From Batillaria attramentaria (lineage: Eukaryota > Mollusca > Gastropoda > Batillariidae), in NCBI GenBank assembly GCA_018292915.2, contig JACVVK020000330.1:67001-131000 (forward strand): a stretch of DNA of 64,000 nt, in the 5' to 3' direction. Every line of letters begins with the position of its first letter. Position 1 is the stretch's first letter. The translations under genes and the position numbers were made by a program. Of this stretch, positions 11,096 through 23,329 are shown piece after piece. The notes under the pieces were generated by a model. The model worked only from the letters and a program-made list of their open reading frames with translations. It searched no databases and was not told the DNA's origin.

Positions 11096-12137
11096 AACAT
11101 CACTTTGATCTGCATGTATGCATTTATTTCAGGCCCAGCTCCTGCTCAAAACAACCAGCTCCTGCAAATATGTTTACAAATGTGTCATCATCTGATATCA
11201 TGTTCAACATGGCGATTATTCAAGTCAACACCAAGTGGTCAGTTTAGTTAGGTCCACTTTTGCTTTTTTGTTTTAATGTTAAAGTTAGCAACAAGCTTAC
11301 CAGACAACCTCTATTGTGTCGAATCCATGTACATGTACTACAAACTGAGAGCAAAGATTACATATTCTTAAACTGGCCTTAGTCTGTATTTAACCGATAT
11401 GAAATCCCCTCAGAAAGCAATCGCCAGTGATATCCCTGCCTACCATGGGATTTAAACCTGCTGCAGGATCTACAGACCGGGCACCTTGGACACTAAAATT
11501 CCCTCATTAAAATTATCTTTTGTTACCATAATGGTGATGTCAAAGCCGGTTGTAATAGGACAAGACCTTTTCCAGTATTGACACTAGTGAAATTCAGTCC
11601 CAAAATTCCCTCATCTAATCGGACACTTGACGCTAAATTCAAACTGCCATACCCCCGCCCCCACCTTTTTGAAATAAATTTAGTACTAAACTCTGTTTGA
11701 AATGTTTGTAGGTGTGCTGGTTGGTTGTATGTTTGTTTGTACTGCTACATTTTCATTTTGAAGGTTATAACACTGAAGCAAAGTAGACACAATATAGTGT
11801 GAATCTGACTTGGCTAGGGCTGAAGGAACAGTGAGAATCTAAAGAATATATTTCAGGTATACATTTTCTGTTATCTGTAGTTTGCTAGTTGTCCAAGCAC
11901 TTGTTTCACTGTTGTAACATTTGAAAGAAATGGTATTTAGTTTTGTTTTTGTTTTTACCATGACACATTACTGTATGGTCAGTCCTAAATCTGATCAGTT
12001 TCCATGTGCTGTCATGTTTCCAGCCTGAATGGTAAACTTTGTCTCCATTGGCCAAAATGTTTGTGTTGTAACTGATCAACATGTGTCTAGAAATAAATGT
12101 ACAAAAGGAAACGTTTGATAATGTGTGACCTTCCAAG
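11023..12137. other. Unassigned DNA with GT tract
   Basis: Holds (GT)n at 11050-11092 and otherwise nothing recognised. Confidence 0.4.
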
Positions 12138-12139
12138 TA

Positions 12140-13156
12140 CAGTACTCCTCGCTTAAGGTGACCCCCCACGGGACCAAAAATTTTTTTGATCTTATCCGAG
12201 GGGCACGCTAAACAGTCCTCTGATAAGATCAACTACCAGTAAAAAACTTGATCTTATCCGAGGAGCTCAATATTTGGCGATTATGTCATTTTTTCACATT
12301 TTAGACCGAAAGACTTTCCGCCAAAATATGTAATTCTACACACACACACATACACACGCACGCGCGCACGCAAGCACAAACGAACGCAAATGCATATACC
12401 CCCCCCCTCCCCTTTTTATTTTTTCCGAACCTGTGGATCCCCCCCCCCCCCCCCCCCCGCAGATGTCAAGCCCCCTCCAAACATCTTGCCCCTGTTACAT
12501 GGTTGAGGGATGGTTGCAATGATGTTTCGTGAACTGCAAAAGTACTTCAACTTGCCTTCCGACTAAGCCTAGAAGTTAACCAGGTCTCTCGCTCTCTCCC
12601 CCCTCCCTCCCTCTCTAACAACATAAGTATCACCACCACCACCATCATATCGCCACATTGCTCCCTGCATTGCAGCTCTTATCTCTTTCACAAAGATTGT
12701 ACTAATTTCTAGATCTAAAAGGACCCTCAACGAAATAATAAATCTTTTGTAAGTATACTCATCTGCGGTAAACTATCTTTATCGTCAGTTCATCAAAAAC
12801 AAGCCCCCCCCCACCCCCCCCCCTTCCAGTTTCCATTTTCAGTCTTTGGGTATCATCTCATGGAATAAAAATGAAATAAAACAATCGTCTGTTTCGTCTT
12901 CACCTCGCAGTGCAAATCCGGGTGTTGTTTCCAAGGGAAGCCACTCTCATCACATGGATTTCATCTTAAGCGGTAGTCTTCTCCATTTGGGAACCAAAAC
13001 GGGGGTGACGTAATCCGAGGTTTTCCCTTATCCGAGGTGACGCTAAGCGAGGGATTCTAAATGGTACAAAGAAGGCTTTTGGTCGGGACCAGCAACCTGA
13101 TTGATCTTATCAGAGGTGTGACCTTAAACGGTAGTGACGTTAAGCGAGGAGTACTG
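12140..13156. mobile_element. pogo/Tigger-like MITE with TA duplication
   Basis: The left end is CAGTACTCCTCGCTTAAGG; the right end is the inverse, TTAAGCGAGGAGTACTG. TA flanks both sides (12138-12139 and 13157-13158). Internal ATCTTATCCGAGG-type motifs recur near both ends, as in Tigger-like elements whose ends read CAGT..CTCGCTTA. There is no transposase frame. The interior carries C-rich runs at 12439-12458 and 12805-12823. Confidence 0.7.
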
Positions 13157-13230
13157 TAATGTCCTAATCACAAGGCTGATAAATTTCAACATACACTACC
13201 TGAACATTAAGTCTTTCGATGTTTCTCATT

Positions 13231-13266
<36 letters not shown>

Positions 13267-14654
13267 ATTAAACAGTACAAGTAATACTAAAATATAAATA
13301 AATACGGTTGGTGTGCCCATGTATGCATTTTTGTTTGCAGTACAACAGACCTAGTTGTATATGAATTAAAATATACAATGTGTACTATCTGCCAAACATT
13401 TTAAAAAAGTCTTAAATGAAATCGGACAACCTTCGCCCGTCAGGAATCTGATGTCTGACCATTCGCTGTGTCTGGTCTGACCAACTCAAAGGACAACCAA
13501 AAGCCTAATTTACAAAGATCCTCATCCACTCACCAAGCATGTTTCGACTGTCTTATCAGCAGTCCCAAGCACAGACATGAATGCTTTTTAGAAACATACA
13601 ACAGAGGGAAAACCAAAGATCATCAATACAATTTTATTGATCGTCTTCAGCAAACTGGATCATTTCGCTCCAAAGGGAAAAACATTTGAAAACAAGTGCC
13701 CACATACAAACGTGATGCGCATGGTGCCATTGACGTCAAGAGTCTGACAATGCGAAGTGGCAACATTTTCAGTTTGAACCATGTTGCTGTTTTCCCCGCT
13801 CACGCTGCCAAACATGTATATGCTCTTGGTACATTTTGTCCAATCAATCTACGATGAAAAGTACCTGAACCTCACACAAACTGCAAGAGTCTGTTTTTCA
13901 TCATATTTCTGTATAACTATGATAGACAAACAACACTGGTAAAATCTAGGTGTATCTAACGAGAATTACACATATTGTGTGAGTTTGTGAGTTTTATGTA
14001 ATACATCAGCCATAATGGGTTAGAAATGAAATTACATTTTGTATACCTTCTATGCGTCCTGGTTATTCAATCTGGTTCAGTTTGTGATGTCAGGCTCTTG
14101 TGAGACTCAATACTCTATAAATGCCCCCAAAATTTGAAGGTCAAGGTCATGTTAAGGTCAAGGTCACGCACACAGAACCGTGTCTTTGGTGGCAAAAACA
14201 AATGTTTCAGATGTATTCTGCTCTTTTCAGTCTTTCACATCTGTTTCTGACGCGTTCTGTTCTCAGGTTCATTTCCATTGATGCTCTTGGCTTTCCACCA
14301 AAGGGGCTGGTCAAACGTGAGAACAGGGGTAGAGTCGTGTCGTATTGCCTCTTTTGCGAAAACAACATGGTTGAATAGATGCAGGTCATGCTGCTTGGAC
14401 TAAGGTCTATCAATGGCAGAAAAACAACAACAACAAAAAACAACAACAAAAACACCAGACACGCCAGGGTGACTCCCTTTGTGCACTGCTTACATCATTC
14501 CTGACCATGCAGGTCGTGAAGGTCGAAGAGGCCAAGACACCTTCCACAAGAGATCTGCCCGCCAGGTTGGGTCGGTTTTTTTATATTTTTAATTCTTGCA
14601 CTGGTCCTTACCGATATCTGACCCCCAATCCCCCCCCCCCCTCTCTCTCTCTCT
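13157..14654. other. No gene recognised
   Basis: Contains (GT)n at 13233-13262 and a nuclear-receptor half-site cluster at about 14137-14167 (AAGGTCAAGGTCA). A 73-codon open frame at 13468 has no recognisable motif. No exon or transposon end could be supported. Confidence 0.4.
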
Positions 14655-14664
14655 CTCTCTGGAG

Positions 14665-16065
14665 CCCAGTCCATAGTTTGTATGCTGAGGCGGGTGAACC
14701 CTCTCTGGCGCTCCGCCGCACTCGTCTCACGCTCAGCTATGTCCTGAAGCTGAAGGCTAACCCGGACAACCCTGCCCATAACTGTGTTTTTCACCCAGTC
14801 TGTGAGGACCTTTTTCAGGTTCATAAAAATGAACCTAAACCCCTGTCCCTCCGTGTCCGACCCCTTTTACAGGAGGCCGGAGTAGATATCGACACTGTTG
14901 AGGAAACTGTTTCCAACCACCCCTCCCTGGACACTTCCCACCCCTGAGGTCAGGCTGGACCTGACCATCCACAAAAAAGATCAGACCCCAGATGCTATCT
15001 ATCTTCATGGGCTGCAGCAGATCCTGGCCGACTTCCCGGGCTTCCGCCGGATCTTCACCGACGGGTCCAAGTCTGAGGATGGTCGTGTTGGGGCTGCTGC
15101 AGTCATTGACGGTCGTGGTTTTACTAGACGCTTAGCGAACGGTAGTTCTGTGTACAGTGCTGAACTGCGGGCCATTTTACTCGCACTTCGGCACGTATAC
15201 CAGTCTATTGATTGTAAATTTTTTAATCGTGTCAGACTCCTTGTCGGCTCTCCAGGCTCTGCATGGCAGAAGATTGGATCACCCGCTTCTGGTGATCCAT
15301 GAACTGCATGCATCCTTGATTGCCGACAACAAGGACATTGTTGTTTTGGGTTTTTTTTTTTATCCCAGGTCATGTCGGCATCCGAGGGAACAGGTGCGCT
15401 GACCGGGCTGCGAATGCTGCCCGCGATGGCCCTGTGGAGGATGAGCGCATGCCCTGTTCTGATTTTAAACCTTTAGTTTCCGAGTTTGTTCGAAAGGAGT
15501 GGCAGACCCAATGGGCTGCTCTCCCGGAGAACAAACTATTCAAAGTTCTTCCAAACATCTGTGATAACCTCCCTCGCTGTCGACCTAATCGGCGCGAGGA
15601 GGTAGTTCTTAGCCGGCTCTACATTGGGCACACCTACATTACCCATTCCCATCTGTTGAAGGGGGAGGATCCCCCTTGGTGTGTCCCATGCCACGAGCCT
15701 TTTACCGTTGAGCACTTTCTAATTTCATGTACGGATCTCACTGCCAAACATTACTGTGCAGATTCACTGAAGGTGCTGTTCAGGGGTGTCCCTCCCGACA
15801 GCATCTTCAGTTTCCTGAAAGAGGTCAACCTGTTCTATAAATTATGGACCTCAAATATTCAGTCTTTCACTGACCACCTATGTTAAATTTTTAAGTCCTC
15901 AAAGAAGTCTCATTTAGACCCGATAGATTTTTAATATCTATTTACATCTTGTTTTAACGCGGGAATTTTATGTTTTATAGGACCTGGCAGGAAGGGACTT
16001 CCATGAGCCGCGAATTAGCCTTTGTTGCTTGCGCAGCGTTAAGCCCTAAATAACTAACTAAGTAA
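14665..16065 (+). mobile_element. 5'-truncated LINE with RNase H domain (pseudogenised)
   Basis: A relic of an I-clade type non-LTR retrotransposon. From about 14664 it reads SPVHSLYAEAGEPSLALRR, the region just behind the reverse transcriptase. RNase H follows at about 15040-15400: FTDGSKSEDGRVGAA with the catalytic Asp, SAELRAILLAL with the Glu, SDSLSALQAL with the second Asp, and IPGHVGIRGN-CAD near the end. A C-terminal zinc knuckle is seen in WCVPCHEPFTVEHFLISC before the stop at 15886. The reading frame changes three times (near 14940, 15220 and 15350), so it is inactive. The 3' end folds GCCGCG...GCGCAGC and has a (TAAC)n-like tail. CTCTCTGGAG at 14655-14664 and 16066-16075 may be the target duplication, though the left one lies in a CT run. 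Confidence 0.85.
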
Positions 16066-16075
16066 CTCTCTGGAG

Positions 16076-17239
16076 ACCAACAAAACAATGTATTTTCTGA
16101 CTATGTGTCTCTTAGCCGTTTGCCGTCCGGCATGATCAGAAGTTAAAAGCCGGTTCAGCGTCACCTTACCTTTGACCCCTTTATCAGTTAAAGTGGAGAA
16201 TGCGGTATCAGCACTGCATTGTTCATTGCAAAGCACACACAAATGTACGTGCTCCTCCATTACAACTATCGGGAGACCTGCAAAATGGTTAGTTTTCTAT
16301 TACCCTTCAAGTCGCTGTTTTGACTCCAATGGGCGTCCATACGTTTTCCTGCACGCTCACCGCACGCGTACCTTTCCTCAACGTCAAACATATGCATCTT
16401 CTTTCTTTCAATCCTTTTCTGTCTGTTTTTTTTCTATTAAAAAGTTTTGCGTTCTTTCATCTAAACTACACTTTCTTCTCGCGATCGCAAACAAATGGCC
16501 TAACCAAACAAAAGGAACGCATACTCAGTGAAACTAAAAGACTGACTCACCTTCTTGCATTTCCAGGGTGTAAACAACGAAATCCGTTTTCTTTATCACA
16601 GAAACTCCATCCCACTCATGCACAGAATGGATTTTAGCCAATATTCTTGCACAACTGCGTGAAAGAAAGCACCGTAGTTCACCCGGAAACAGTGTGTACT
16701 GTGTAAGCTGTACAATCGCCTTGTAACAGGCTCCACTGTCGATGTTGCGGCGTCCCGGTTACAGGACGCGCGGTCTGGTTTTTCTATGGTAAGCCGAGTC
16801 TGCTACATTTTGTGTCTAATTTTTCTTTATTTAATTTTTGTCAAGCCATATGATTGTAGATTTTCTTAGATTCGTTGTCAGTAATAGCTTAAATATGTCT
16901 GAACACAAAGGACCAAAAAAACAAAATCTTGCAGTTTTTTGGAGGTCAAACTACAGAATGACTCCACAAATTACAGGGACAAAAAAGATGAGAGTCTTGA
17001 TTTGTGTAGGATGGACTTAAATCATCTGTTCAGATTCAACGTTTTCCATTATTAATTACTGTTTTGCGTTTGATTATGCATGCTAGTTTACACCGACCTT
17101 GTCCCTGGAAAGCAAAACTGCACGTACAATTTAATAGACTACGTAAAATACGTACAATACCGCCGATAAAGGAAATCTCTGCAATAGAATTTTTCTCTGC
17201 AGATTATAAGAGTACATGGTCTGTACTATCTGAAAGTAA
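16076..17239. other. No gene recognised
   Basis: AT-rich stretches and short frames without motifs. Nothing supportable. Confidence 0.4.
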
Positions 17240-20200
17240 AAAGTAGGACACGCAGATTACTGTCCTACTGCTCCATAATTTGGTCAGATGACGTAACACG
17301 TCACTGCACTGACCATGTGCAGAAAAAAATGAAGATAACATAGGGAAGTAGCACCTCGTTCGAAAGGTCTTGGAAAACCATGGTCAAATATACAGGCCAC
17401 ATATGCGTCTGTCAGTTAATACATGTGAAATATGCCGATTTGTAGAGTTCACACAATACACACTAAGATTTTCTACTACTGCTCTGTCACTTCCTCTCGA
17501 GAGACCATGGGGTTGGAACACGTTATGCTATTGTAGCCACCACAAGCAGCTGAGCATGTAAGTCCGTGCTTTCTGCAGCTGCAACGCCTGGAATCACAGC
17601 TTGTCTTGCACTTGCAACGCACTATCTGCAGAAGAGCCTCTGGAGCATGCGACAAATCAGACATGCAAGGTTCAATGTGGTCATTCTGAAGACGCCATCC
17701 CCATCTGGGTCTAAACTCCAGTTTGTATCAGTCCACTGCTGAACCTGCAAATGTGCTCGCATGCTGTGAAACTTGGCTACAGCACTGGTGTACCAGTACA
17801 AAGGTAGCACTCACAGATACCTTTTCGCCGAACATTTTTGTATCGAAGTCCATCAAGACTATCGTCTGAGTTCCCATTGTAGAGACACACAATTCCATTT
17901 TCTTCAGCAGATATCACCTCTTCCACTGTAGTAGAACTCTTCGAGAACACCTTTGAGGCTTCTTGAATGGCAATCTTGCATGTCAGCATTTTGAGTGACC
18001 CTCCTTTTCCAGTGCCAAACATCCTTCAGGTGATGTCACAACCTGTGATTGCGCGGGTAAACAACAGCATTTTACAAACATCAGGTCCCAGTGCCGGCTG
18101 TAACCAATGCGTTTCACAAACCCGTTCCTTCTTAGACTTGGATTTTGCATAATATCTGAAAATGATGCAGTTCAGGTTAGAGGTGACATGGTAGCAGAGA
18201 AGAATCAGCAGGTCAGTGTCTTCAGCGATGTCTGCTACGGGCTCACCAGTGGCGCATCTGATGTCAGTTTGTGTGATCAGGGTATCAGCATCACCATCAC
18301 AATGGAATGTCTGATATCAATTGCTGTAAATAATTCAATTTATTTTTTACCTCAGTCTATGAAGCACCAATACCAAGTTGAAATATGGTATCAACTAAAT
18401 ACTCAGGGGCGCAGTGATGGTGCAGCTGAACAACAAGCCCGACTTGCATAGGAACAAGAAGTACCCTTGGCCGCGCAGCTTGCATGATAGCTTGGCCTAT
18501 TGCAGGTATTCTAAACTCGTTTGCCTTGCCACAATTGTTTTTAGAAACAACTGAAGTGTTTCTGGACAAAATCCACATTCTTTGAAACCAACCTGATGTC
18601 TTCTGATCCTGGATAGACTTCTTTGGATGCAGCCACCCCCTTTATGTTACTCTTCGTCAGTTTTGCAGCTGTCTGTATTAGGATCAGTTTTTTTGGTTTC
18701 TGCATCATTTGTTCGTGGAGAATCGAAGTACTCGCTGAGGATTTTTTATGCAGCTGTCCGCAGTGTCCCCACATTAGTTTTCTTTCCCCTGCTTGATATC
18801 AGTATGTGTATACTTTCTGGGCTGCTGATGATTCCATAAGGCAGATGATAGTTTCTGCTTTTTGGCTCTGATAAATCTTGCTGGAATGTTCCGGTGTATC
18901 CTGAAGTTCACACTATATGCTTCATGGTACACAGCGTCCCATGCAAACAGATCATCACGACATACTGACCGAATTATGTTTCATACAGTTTCCGCCTACT
19001 TGTGATTTCGTTCGTCACAAACCAGAAGAATGGTTGCCTGGAAACCCCCTTGAACAGTTGTTTTTAACTTGAAAAGCTTCATATCCTTTCGGGAGTTTCC
19101 TACGGTTGTGAACATCAGCTGGGGTCCCACACAACAAGCAGTGGATCTGGGGTTCATAGGCAGGCTGGATTGATCTTCCTGATGGCCCAGGGGGCAACTG
19201 TGGTGGAATTTTGTTTCTCTTCGGCATAATTATACCCTGACACGGTGGCATTTGTGTAGTGAAGTCTACCATTTCTATGCACAATATCACCTACTGACGT
19301 AACACTGTCATCACTACGCTATATGCTGGATCGGTTCACAGTGTTAGAGCCTGTCTTACCAAACTCCACCGTAGGTTGATCATTAGGAAATGCTCCTTTG
19401 CAAATCAGTGACACATTTTTATGCGCTCATCCCTGCAAAATACAGTGAACAGACGTTTTGTTATTTGATACTTTACTATCAGTGGTTTTCTTTGTCTGTA
19501 TTATGCGAAATGAGCTGATAACATGAACAAATCACTGCAAACATACCTCCTACCCGTTCCTCAGCAGTAGGGATATCTGCGACATCTTTGGAATTTTGGC
19601 CTATTTTGGCTTCCATAGTTTTACCGGCACTGCATGATTTTCACTGCCGGTCACGCTGCCCAGAAAAGAAAAGTGACACAAGTCCATGTTTTAATTATTG
19701 AAACTGCAGAAAGATAACAATCAGGATCGTTCTGTCGGTAAAAGTATTCATTTTAATATATTCTTCGTGAACTGATAAATCTAACAACAGAGAGAAGATT
19801 CGCGGACCACAACCGATTTCAGTAAACTGGCACAGCAACCCCATAGCCGCTGAGAAAAAAAAAAAACTCTGAAGGCCGCCCTATAACCATATAGGTATTC
19901 AGGATGGAAAAGTAGTTCACAGTTCGGGACCAGAAAAGCAACAAAACAATCTAAACAAATTCAAACGTAATTTCTTACCTCCAGATCTAATCCTTATGAT
20001 GAGATCAGTCACGTCGGGATGAAAATCTGACAGACTCGACACATTGGTATATGAAAATAAACGTCTGTATGACGTAAGAATGATGAAAATATCAGGAAAA
20101 TTTACTCATGGCAGAAATCAGTCTGCTAATGACGGGAACAGTACTCTAGTAACACGAATCGTCGATCACCGATGGGACATTCCAGACATCCTTGTATGAG

Positions 20201-20358
20201 CGACACCGGATGCCAGGCTAAACAATGTGTCAAGTCGCGCTGACGCCCGCAGAATTCTATGGTACACTGAAGTTACCAGAACTTCATCTACGTGGACTAC
20301 CTGACAACTTAATTAAATTAATTAAAAGCGTAGGAAACAGTATTTCGTGTCCTACTTT
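17240..20358. mobile_element. Candidate inverted-repeat element enclosing the PIN/CXC pseudogene
   Basis: AAAGTAGGACACG at about 17239-17252 continues as CAGATTACTGTCCTAC. Its inverse, CAGTATTTCGTGTCCTACTT, lies at 20338-20357. Allowing gaps, about 30 bp match in inverted orientation around the pseudogene. The left end is also internally palindromic (GTAGGACA...TGTCCTAC). I could not define a target-site duplication, so the assignment is tentative. Confidence 0.35.
17476..19227 (-). pseudogene. Broken gene: PIN/FEN1-like nuclease motif plus CXC Cys-rich C-terminus
   Basis: Read from 19227 leftward, broken frames carry an ordered set of motifs. MPKRNKIPPQLPPGPSGRS leads to a C-L-L-C-G pair (about 19130). 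DLFAWDAVYHEAYSVNF follows at about 18930-18980, and SKEVYPGSEDI at about 18600. QAARPRVLLVPMQVGLVVQL is at about 18430. GDADTLI and AEDTDLLILLCYH (about 18190-18300) are of the acidic type seen in PIN/FEN1-like nucleases. AITGCDIT, an in-frame stop and RMFGTGKG (about 18000-18050) come next, then HLQVQQW (about 17740). The C-terminus is CKCKTSCDSRRCSCRKHGL with further Cys, a tesmin/TSO1-like CXC pattern. I recall the same order in an uncharacterised, much-duplicated invertebrate family; this is memory, not a search. Stops and missing splice sites argue for a pseudogene, although some gaps could be introns. Confidence 0.6.
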
Positions 20359-21240
20359 ATTGTACACATGTCAGATTTTTGTGTTCTTGCTGTTGCCGTA
20401 AAAATAAATTATATTGCACGGATTCCCGTTGGAAACGTAGATTCAGTAGACTATAAACACTGGATTATGTGACGGTGATTTTGTAAAGTTTAAAAAGTAC
20501 AGCAGCTGTGTAATAGTGCCTGCCGTATTTTACGCTCCGCCCCCTTTTTTCCTTTTATTCTTTCTCCTCACTACCATCCTTCCACGTGAATATGCTTGTC
20601 GGCTCACAATCTAGATCTAGAGAGACATAAGTGACATAAACTGACACTCACACATCAGTGATCACATCGAATCAGTGGTAATCAGAAATTCAGTCATTAA
20701 AGAAAAATCTCGTGTGTTTGTGTAGATCTTTCTGCTATGCGGTTGGGAGGAATCAGCATGCCGGCCTGTCAGATTCGAGGGATCTTGAACTGACTTACGT
20801 TTTAGTTGAAAGATCTTTTAAGAAAAGCTTGTAGAAAGCAGTACAGGACCTGTCAGATTTTTCAGCCAACTGTTTTTTGAGACTGACAAATAGATATTAC
20901 ACCAATTCCTGTTATTCTGTCAGCTTTTGTCTGATCTGCCCACCTTTAGAAATCTCCGACTTTTCCCGCGGTTTTCTATTCAGGCACGCATGCGCCGACA
21001 CCTTGCAAATGGCTGCCAAGCAGACGAACCTCAGCTCGCAGTGTTAGAGTTGGGCATTTTCCACTCAGACAATCATGCACGGTAGCTTGTAAGGCCAAAG
21101 TGTATATTTTCATGGAGCGTTATTCAGCGTCACTTGTATCCTATCATTATTGAAATATTGGTCCAGCCACCAGAGATATTAATGTGTTAATTTTTTTCTA
21201 CGCGAAGAGCCATGACCCTCGATTACAGGAGAGGGGTGTG
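20359..21240. other. No gene recognised
   Basis: AT-rich DNA without coding motifs or repeat ends. Confidence 0.4.
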
Positions 21241-21276
21241 GCGTCGCTAACTGCAGACTGTCGTTAACTGCAGACG
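21241..21276 (-). repeat. GTTAACTGCAGAC double motif, copy 1
   Basis: GTGGCGTCGCTAACTGCAGA followed by CTGTCGTTAACTGCAGAC holds two direct half units. The inverse orientation of the same double motif is at 35962-35996. It is probably the end of a repeat family. Confidence 0.45.
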
Positions 21277-22053
21277 GAAGTAGGCGCATGTGGGAAATAA
21301 GGAGCACTCCCGCACTCTCGTTATACACATTCCGGCGGGACCCTGTCGTCTCCTACAATGCCTTTTCCCCCTCAGTTTGCCCCAGCCATAGACTATCCAT
21401 ATCTCTGTGTATATGGTCTCTGCCCCAGCTATCTTACATAGGCTACCCTTTTATTATACTGAACAAGGCTTTTGTGGGATTAGCAGCTGCAGCTGCAGCG
21501 CTGAAATAGCAAAAGCATGTGAATGATGGACCGGCACTGGCCACCTGGCCGTCTGAGCGCGCGGAGATTGTTTTGACTACTTATAGGAAAAGAAAAGTGG
21601 CTTACCGTACTTACTCCAGAAAGCAGAGACGATGCATGCCATCAGCTCAACTTAGCAAGTCATTTCTTCCTTCCCTGACGGCATGCCTATTATCTGCTAG
21701 CTAAACTCGGACTGTGGTTATTACTGGCCATTTGATCGATGAATTACTGAAGTCAGTTTTATAATAATAGTATGAAATAAGGACTAAAATATGCATGTTT
21801 ACAGAACTAATATTGATTAGGTTCATTAGTCAATTCATTTATTTCTTTAATGAAAAACATTCAGGTTGTAAGGTGTTTTTTTTTAGTTTTTTTTAAATTA
21901 TTGATTCATTGTGCTGGTTAAACAAACTTAACTGAAATAGTTTTCATAGTGAATGACGGTCGCAACACATCGAGAATCTGCTCTTTTTGTTTTAATCTGT
22001 ACTCTGTGTGTGAGTGTGTGTGTGTGCCAGTCTGTGTGTGTGTGTGTGTGCCA

Positions 22054-22099
<46 letters not shown>

Positions 22100-22814
22100 C
22101 TTTATGTGTTTTTATGCTTTAAGTATGTCTCACATGGTTTTGACAATTGATCTTAAAAAAATTATATAAAATTCTGCAAATCACGAAAGACAGGCAGACA
22201 GGGACTGAGGAAGTGAGAGACAAACAGTGAAAATAACAGCAAGAAATCAAAACTGCAGAAATTTAATTGTTTTCTTATGTTTACCATAATGGTCACATTA
22301 CAAGGCATCCACAACACATTATAATAAATCTTACATACATGCATGCATAAAACAGATCCGTGCCTAATCAACAGCTTCCCAATAACTTTTATTTATCAGG
22401 TAATTTCTGTTTTTTTCCTTGTTAACACAATGTTCACATTGTTCGACATTCACCGAGCCTTTTTAGACTCATTTCTAATCCAACCCCTTCCATTCAATGA
22501 AACAGTCAATTCATAAAGGACACTTTTTCTCATTCAAATAGAGTGTCAAGACACACGCAGGTGGTCCCAACAGAAAGCAATATTTTAAACAAGCAATCTA
22601 TGTTTATGAAACCTTCCACACTACATACACTGTACAATACACTGTCACACATAACACATGAAGCAGCAGGCGCATTTCTGCTACATGTCAGCAATTAAAG
22701 TACTAGTAACTGGCGAGAGTAAATGAGGTAACTGTAATTCATAACTATGCAACCATTTGGTCAATTGGATGGTGACTAGCCACTTTCATACATAAATGAA
22801 CATAATGAACATTA
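21277..22814. other. Unassigned DNA with compound GT tract
   Basis: Contains a compound (GT)n interrupted by CCAGTCT at 22009-22094. No gene recognised; poly-T and AT-rich DNA elsewhere. Confidence 0.4.
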
Positions 22815-22823
22815 TTAACCTTC

Positions 22824-23068
22824 GCCGTACGTCGCCTAAAAACTTACACGGCATACGTCGTGGGTGAAAAACTACCCATGCTTTCTAAATAGGCGATTCA
22901 CCTACTATTCCTGGCCATACGTCGTGGGTAAAAAACTACCCCTGCTTTTTATATCGCAGATTCCTTTACTATACCTGTCCGTACGCCGTGGGTGTAAAAC
23001 TACCCATGCTTTCTATACAGGCAATTCGCTATTCCTGGCCTTACGTCGTGAGTAAATAACTACCCATG
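22824..23068 (+). repeat. Tandem subterminal units (about 64 bp), left array
   Basis: Five units begin at about 22824, 22852, 22916, 22980 and 23040. Each carries a form of TACGTCGTGGGTAAAAAACT followed by ACCCATGCTTT. The first is shorter and the fifth is cut by the palindrome-headed repeat. GGGTAAAAAACTACCC is itself nearly palindromic. Confidence 0.75.
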
Positions 23069-23076
23069 TTTTTTTT

Positions 23077-23275
23077 AAGTTGTTTCTCTATAGAGAAACA
23101 ACTTTATGAGACGGGGCAGATTTTGCTACGCGCAGCAGCAAGTTTCAGTGATACAAAACAAGACTGTGACGTTTCTCCACACAATACTTACTTTCACGCA
23201 CACAGTGACGTAACGAAATCTGCGTCATAGACACCTTACGTGCACACTATGCTGCTGCGTTCTTTTTGGCGGGAG

Positions 23276-23329
<54 letters not shown>

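Noticed and set aside
15005..15373. 122-codon minus-strand frame
   Set aside because: Antisense of the LINE RNase H region.
22824..23068. CRISPR-like or promoter array
   Set aside because: Whole 64-bp units repeat and their inverses appear at the other end of the same element, so they are transposon subterminal repeats.
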